Shown here one piece after another: positions 39,301 to 41,561 of a DNA stretch of 41,561 nt. The notes beneath the pieces were generated by a model, which made no database searches, was not told the DNA's origin, and saw only the letters and a list, made by a program, of their open reading frames with translations. Origin of the DNA: a virus; the IMG/VR virus record IMGVR_UViG_3300006805_000056, positions 1 through 41,561 of that record; one strand, 5' to 3'. The stretch's first letter is position 1. Every line of letters starts with the position of its first letter. A program made the translations under genes and the position numbers.

Positions 39301-41561
39301 CTAGTGAAACAGAGAAAGCTGTACTCTATGCGGCCCAACGGTTTGCTGGTGTTTTCGGTGACTTCAAGATCAACGAAGATGGCTCCATCACCATGACTAG
39401 GAATACTGCCAAGAACCCTATGACCAAGACGGTTTATGGTTCTGGTGTGAAGGGTGTTGGTGATGGTATCGCACAAGAAATGATGCTGGAGTTCTATAAC
39501 CAACTGGTTCAGCTCCCTGCTGGAACTGATCTGGCTGCCCACTTTAACTACCCTGGGATTGAGAAAGACGTAGAGCTTCTGTTTGGTCAGAAACTCCCTT
39601 CACCTTTGAACGTGAATACCTTCCAGTTTTCCAAAGCTGCTGCGGTCCTCTTCTCTGATGTAGTTACCAAATCAATTGGTACTGTGCTTTCAGAGACTGC
39701 CAAGAGTGTGATTGGTGACAAGATCACAGAGGTGAATGACCTCTTGGTTTTCATCACTGGGGTTCAGACTCAGTTTATCTCTGGCCTGTATCAGAAGAAA
39801 CTCGATGAGCTGGTAGAAGCTCGTGCTGTTGAAGGGAAGATCTCCCGGAACAAGCAGGGCAAGGGTGTAGTCAGAGAACTGTCTCAGCGTGACTACGATG
39901 AGCTGGTGAAGGAACTGCGGTCCTACTCCCCTGTGTACTCTAACGGCTCTCAGACGCTCGCTATTGGCTCGTTCTCAGGCAAGCCCAGCGACATCGAGAT
40001 GTCTTCAACCATGGACGGTAGGCTCCGGGTCAAGGCCACTATGGCTACGCCTGACATCGCTGGTGTGAAGGTGATCCCTTACATCTCCATTGGTCGTGGT
40101 GACGCCATGATGATGAATACCATCTACGGCTCGGAGAATGCTCCTTCGGACACGATCCCAGTGTTTGATGGTATCGATATGCCGATCAGCAAGATCATGG
40201 CCTATGCCAACCAGATCAACGAAGCGGTCATGAACAACTGGGACAGCAATGTGCTAGGCGATATTCTGACAGACTTTGAGAAGTTTATGGGTCAAGTGTC
40301 TGAAAACACTGATCTTCTGGAAAAGGCTTTTGAAGTTGTGAAGAAAACTTCATTTAATTCTACAGTCGTTTCCAGTGGAACCAACACCGCTCAGGAACTT
40401 CTGGAGAAGCTGAAGGAAGCCGTTCGTCAAAACCAAGCCCGTAAGGCAGTGTTCAAGCGTATTGCTGTGTCGGTCGATCACATGGGTGGATCCGGGACTT
40501 CCTACGTCCGTGGGGACAAGGAATACACCCGTGACCAGATCAACCAGATGATTGCTGCAGAACTCGATGGGGTAGTTATCCCTGTTGAAGTCACGCCTGT
40601 AGTTGAGGCTGAGCCTACTCCTGTAGTGACTGAACCAGAAGTGAAGAAACCAGAGGCTGGGAAGTTTTCTTCCCTGGTTACTACAGACACCAACACGATG
40701 TTGACTGCTCTGGAGAAAGAAACTCGGAACAAGAATGTGCGGGAAACTGTGAAGGTTCTTCGTTCGCTCCTGAATGACAACTTCAAGGTTGTCACCGGAT
40801 CTATGGATGACATTCTCGCTTGGAGAAAAGAAAACCTCGGGGATGTAGCTATCCTTCCCAATCGGAAAGGTTTCTTCGATATTGAGAACAAGACAATTTT
40901 CCTGACGGAAAACAATCATGAAACTATCGCCCATGAGATGATCCACCTCGCTACATTTGAGGTGGTACTTGCCCACTACAATGGTGAGCAAAACAAGTAT
41001 GTGGATCGTCTTGAAGAACTCATGGAAGAGTTCCTAGCCATGGATTTCAACGATGTTCCAAAGGAAGTTGCTGATGCAGCAAATTCAGCTCGGGCACAGA
41101 TCCTAAAGAATAGGTTCTCAAGCGAACCATTCTACAAGGCTGTGACACTCAATGAGTTTATGGCTTGGACCTTAACTAATGAGGCTTTGATCAAGACCCT
41201 GAAGAACACCGAAGTGAAGATCCTCTCAAGGTTCACAAAGGGTGCTCTGGCTCTGATCAAGCGTATCCTTGGAATGGATACTGTTCCTTGGGACATGTAT
41301 TCTAATATTCTGTTCAACACTCTGATCATTGGCCAACCTTCAGGAAACACTGGAGATGGTGGTAACGGTGATGGTGGTGGAAACAACAACAATAACTCAG
41401 GTGGGGAAGTAACTCCTCCTGCCCATAACTTCACGAATTTCTGGATTGATCTTGTCAGAGAACGTCTGAACATTGCTAACCAAACTCGTGATGGTAAAGG
41501 CAAGATCAAGCAGCTGAACCGCTATATCAAGGTGGCTGATGATGCTACTACCAAGCTGGAC
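33342..41561 (+). CDS. virion RNA polymerase polyprotein (N4 gp50 type), C-terminus beyond window
   Basis: The frame stays open for 2740 codons to the edge; N4 gp50 has about 3500. The single-subunit polymerase motifs are SKVGR (1777-1781), D1913 in ELDGKTDG (motif A), R2020, K2024 and Y2032 in motif B (K-Y spacing 8; D-to-K distance 111 as in N4), and D2254 in IGRGDAMMM (motif C). The enzyme is injected with DNA and transcribes early genes. Upstream are an Ala/Gly-rich N-terminal region, a ParB-like domain (about 1040-1150, with IDGNTR) and an HEIGH zincin-like domain (HEIGH 1269-1273, ELFAEMF 1335-1341). Downstream are HEMIH (2531-2535) with NEFMAW (E2605), and a Gly/Asn linker (2668-2688). 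GAGGA precedes ATG 33342, in a hairpin. Confidence 0.95.
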   Translation, partial: MVDAPTYANSPLANADFLATVRPVAKPQLTDAERENQLRGQRAAVRARDANEIIGDALLSAGAGFESMVGSVASLSMRGIGKGIEAVSKKDSLGADIGSLVSDYGVGLAQATDKTVENIGSLKSAPSQETADLTGQISQIKSAESEAQYAKDIADGDSSFIAGLTKVGRDVINFGEVTLSDSSATADLVTGALGSLAPSALIAKTGTKLTIAGAERLGMKAGTKGAKIAETIGSAAGIGVVEASSAYQSTVNEVMGMTHEDLLNSSQEYIDLLNEGLSTENAKTKLADSAGMQAFETQLPLAMAAGLTTAKFNANPLTAFGDKNLIDGLKEIGKQTVEESFQGGTGQYSQNTAIRDQVDSTRSLTEGVGDQIAGGAIGGFGMAGAIDVADTSVRVAKLPAKIAAAGIDLASKVPAGDILSKALDVGSSGIGAAASYAAEAVKKAAPTITGGIETLKASVAPAMESVKAFTEKPNPKIQTDNIDAGVKASILAQETLTNAPDQVSDGLRKFSQDVDTTPVPETFTENVAEGSNLIDTVTGVMKTFAKPEVSIARLSDSDILYASKKFNELQSIVGDLPSEIQNEVTKVLASPDFVRVQKRAARIDLNESVAPDAAVTPDVKATTVSVARTNPANVNPDVINKILEQDDRTDLTEDDIKYMGTAAKIARTINDRVGRMVEISRETEVALSSKSGNTTPAKTADQVSRSILVSGMNGADGSKLPSINDYAADIFKGVQSSSGTVTDKNGIAVPVGSVAKQMGMFVQHMKNKVEALNTSYDQNDARGTGPTVPFDTLIQGREMRPANMAGSSSAYYHRKSEKSVEQAKLTHADAVASAEVYNALVETFPELFPSGKVKIPTLRGLNAPAEVVETKAEVEVEEPSEKVIEKEEDNSQDNSEPKESSLTEKVAKEIEDGFDKLAEGAKRAAQQRVVDLISSGKEVTYLKEASINAAKNDPNLNLRENDDGSVTVVGIKFDGKWVGKEPQPQTTAVEDAISAPAENVAEQTPEVELETERNEKGKYLTFNNPGGQLLADKQATAESLMKQKHSPLRANRGKGLIGLTTAFTNEPLMLPVSMLKDLPGAADENRVEGDGKFDRLNTLVQKYGFKEDQDGNAVVIGVNHLGQAFLIDGNTRTAVAAANGVENIRAEVKWFNGGESAEGPITPESVAAAVQKETAPDLFGLGTDKEIFDNEMSKQFREKLTDFLSESFGDELVGFVLENITGFFSIFNETESGAVHSYGGQMMLGFEHSIVMDMLYKDLNTQQKHTILHEIGHIVDSLFLKTSLDGESVVKEWYSNASFLKEAESLVFRDENSNMAEFLLSYALRQTNTYKKKSELFAEMFSLATKDMERLKNELPKIAAFFESFIKRIETDTQNAFGPKNVGTKSSLVSEEESYVENTNTGAVETPNDSTPEVFTVSQQFMDTFTESDKPTEYTNSDKLLDLVSKREGTEAYVEFAKPLVKTLVEGMQERLPLIQSKMSQSDKDEGTKLVRFKNMMLVDPTTGLYNEALLSLGAVTVVDWLTSVRGMGAGRLSDTLEDLGLTSFDLSSDDIKSIMNSVPVRQAVEQMAKDMVRLWNVKANTDASMVDIRGATEGLIKELLVVLSENTDFIDIIEIKVAKDGVDNATAAAIDVSGMKDTQKTLGIVGQNSVQKTLYPEETIMASIGEPIQGTDQTQSRGNVSLSKLEKAALKRMQDTPHYADDGFTGFLSAIGFEPLSHLLGWKDPSALPENHPLRISIEGKNISIQRDYEDAMMMSDAIGSAGGNGVPVYYPVGISKVGRHQMKGINPQNNKILRAMVTPTWSDLDMTVQADKDAFWLTVAQGSGLAKVESKSHTLILNTIQKDFKATYNDALDIVGKYLETGILDATALITALGTAEMAVIKTVFAVAELEKATRDGKLSTFRTSLSFELDGKTDGPANMMSNFGQGMVTSADYNNFARVGFFLGRLGMTLNKFFKKGELGENVDLYEVTSNKGDLGLYKMIGKASETEKAVLYAAQRFAGVFGDFKINEDGSITMTRNTAKNPMTKTVYGSGVKGVGDGIAQEMMLEFYNQLVQLPAGTDLAAHFNYPGIEKDVELLFGQKLPSPLNVNTFQFSKAAAVLFSDVVTKSIGTVLSETAKSVIGDKITEVNDLLVFITGVQTQFISGLYQKKLDELVEARAVEGKISRNKQGKGVVRELSQRDYDELVKELRSYSPVYSNGSQTLAIGSFSGKPSDIEMSSTMDGRLRVKATMATPDIAGVKVIPYISIGRGDAMMMNTIYGSENAPSDTIPVFDGIDMPISKIMAYANQINEAVMNNWDSNVLGDILTDFEKFMGQVSENTDLLEKAFEVVKKTSFNSTVVSSGTNTAQELLEKLKEAVRQNQARKAVFKRIAVSVDHMGGSGTSYVRGDKEYTRDQINQMIAAELDGVVIPVEVTPVVEAEPTPVVTEPEVKKPEAGKFSSLVTTDTNTMLTALEKETRNKNVRETVKVLRSLLNDNFKVVTGSMDDILAWRKENLGDVAILPNRKGFFDIENKTIFLTENNHETIAHEMIHLATFEVVLAHYNGEQNKYVDRLEELMEEFLAMDFNDVPKEVADAANSARAQILKNRFSSEPFYKAVTLNEFMAWTLTNEALIKTLKNTEVKILSRFTKGALALIKRILGMDTVPWDMYSNILFNTLIIGQPSGNTGDGGNGDGGGNNNNNSGGEVTPPAHNFTNFWIDLVRERLNIANQTRDGKGKIKQLNRYIKVADDATTKLD

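Noticed and set aside
1-41561. CRISPR array or integrase/prophage attachment module
   Set aside because: No spaced direct repeats, integrase or recombinase gene was seen; the order is that of a lytic N4-like phage.

Overview
The window is part of the genome of a tailed bacteriophage of the N4 type (family Schitoviridae). Three things show this. A very large open frame at the right edge carries the virion RNA polymerase catalytic motifs. A two-gene heterodimeric T7-like RNA polymerase (RNAP1 and RNAP2, N4 gp15/gp16 type) lies on the left. The late operon has the N4 order terminase, neck, lysis, portal, capsid, internal virion proteins, virion RNA polymerase. The host cannot be named from the sequence. 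The phage carries an H-NS-like protein whose DNA-binding tail looks like those of beta-proteobacteria, which hints at a Burkholderiales host but does not prove it.

Layout. Positions 1-11411 are read leftward and hold the early and middle genes. Three near-identical promoter-like elements (9064-9092, 9637-9665, 10881-10909), each a 5-bp hairpin with a GCA loop, a 4-nt spacer and a GGC start, appear to drive three early units: a block of small genes at 10856-9765; a lone gene at 9602-9201 with its own terminator; and a long operon from 9027 to the terminator at 2814-2850. That operon begins with a small gene and RNAP1, runs through eleven small, mostly overlapping unknown genes, and ends with RNAP2. 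RNAP2 is interrupted inside its catalytic motif A by a group I intron carrying a GIY-YIG endonuclease gene. Left of the terminator lie a small gene, a MoxR-type AAA ATPase and its VWA/metallopeptidase-like partner.

Positions 10.9-11.8 kb are largely non-coding, with repeated GTGTAC words, an AT-rich stretch and large inverted repeats, and could hold a regulatory region or origin. The H-NS-like gene (rightward, 11837) faces a leftward cluster of five tRNAs (Ser, Pro, Thr, Ile, Arg) with a tiny membrane-protein gene among them. Three leftward genes (12985-15451) look like tail appendage or fibre components and end in a terminator.

From 15527 to the right edge everything is read rightward as the late operon: small-terminase-like protein, large terminase, neck protein, holin, membrane protein, endolysin, spanin pair, portal, two head-assembly proteins, major capsid protein followed by a terminator, then internal virion proteins. 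One of these carries an M15 peptidase domain. Last comes the start (2740 codons, continuing beyond the window) of the virion RNA polymerase. In that polyprotein the polymerase core is preceded by a ParB-like domain and one HExxH zincin-like domain and followed by a second.

How it fits together. By N4 precedent the virion polymerase is injected with the DNA and transcribes early genes from hairpin promoters; RNAP1/RNAP2 made from them transcribe middle genes; host polymerase serves late genes. The window holds the injected polymerase gene, its probable promoters and the second polymerase those promoters would express.
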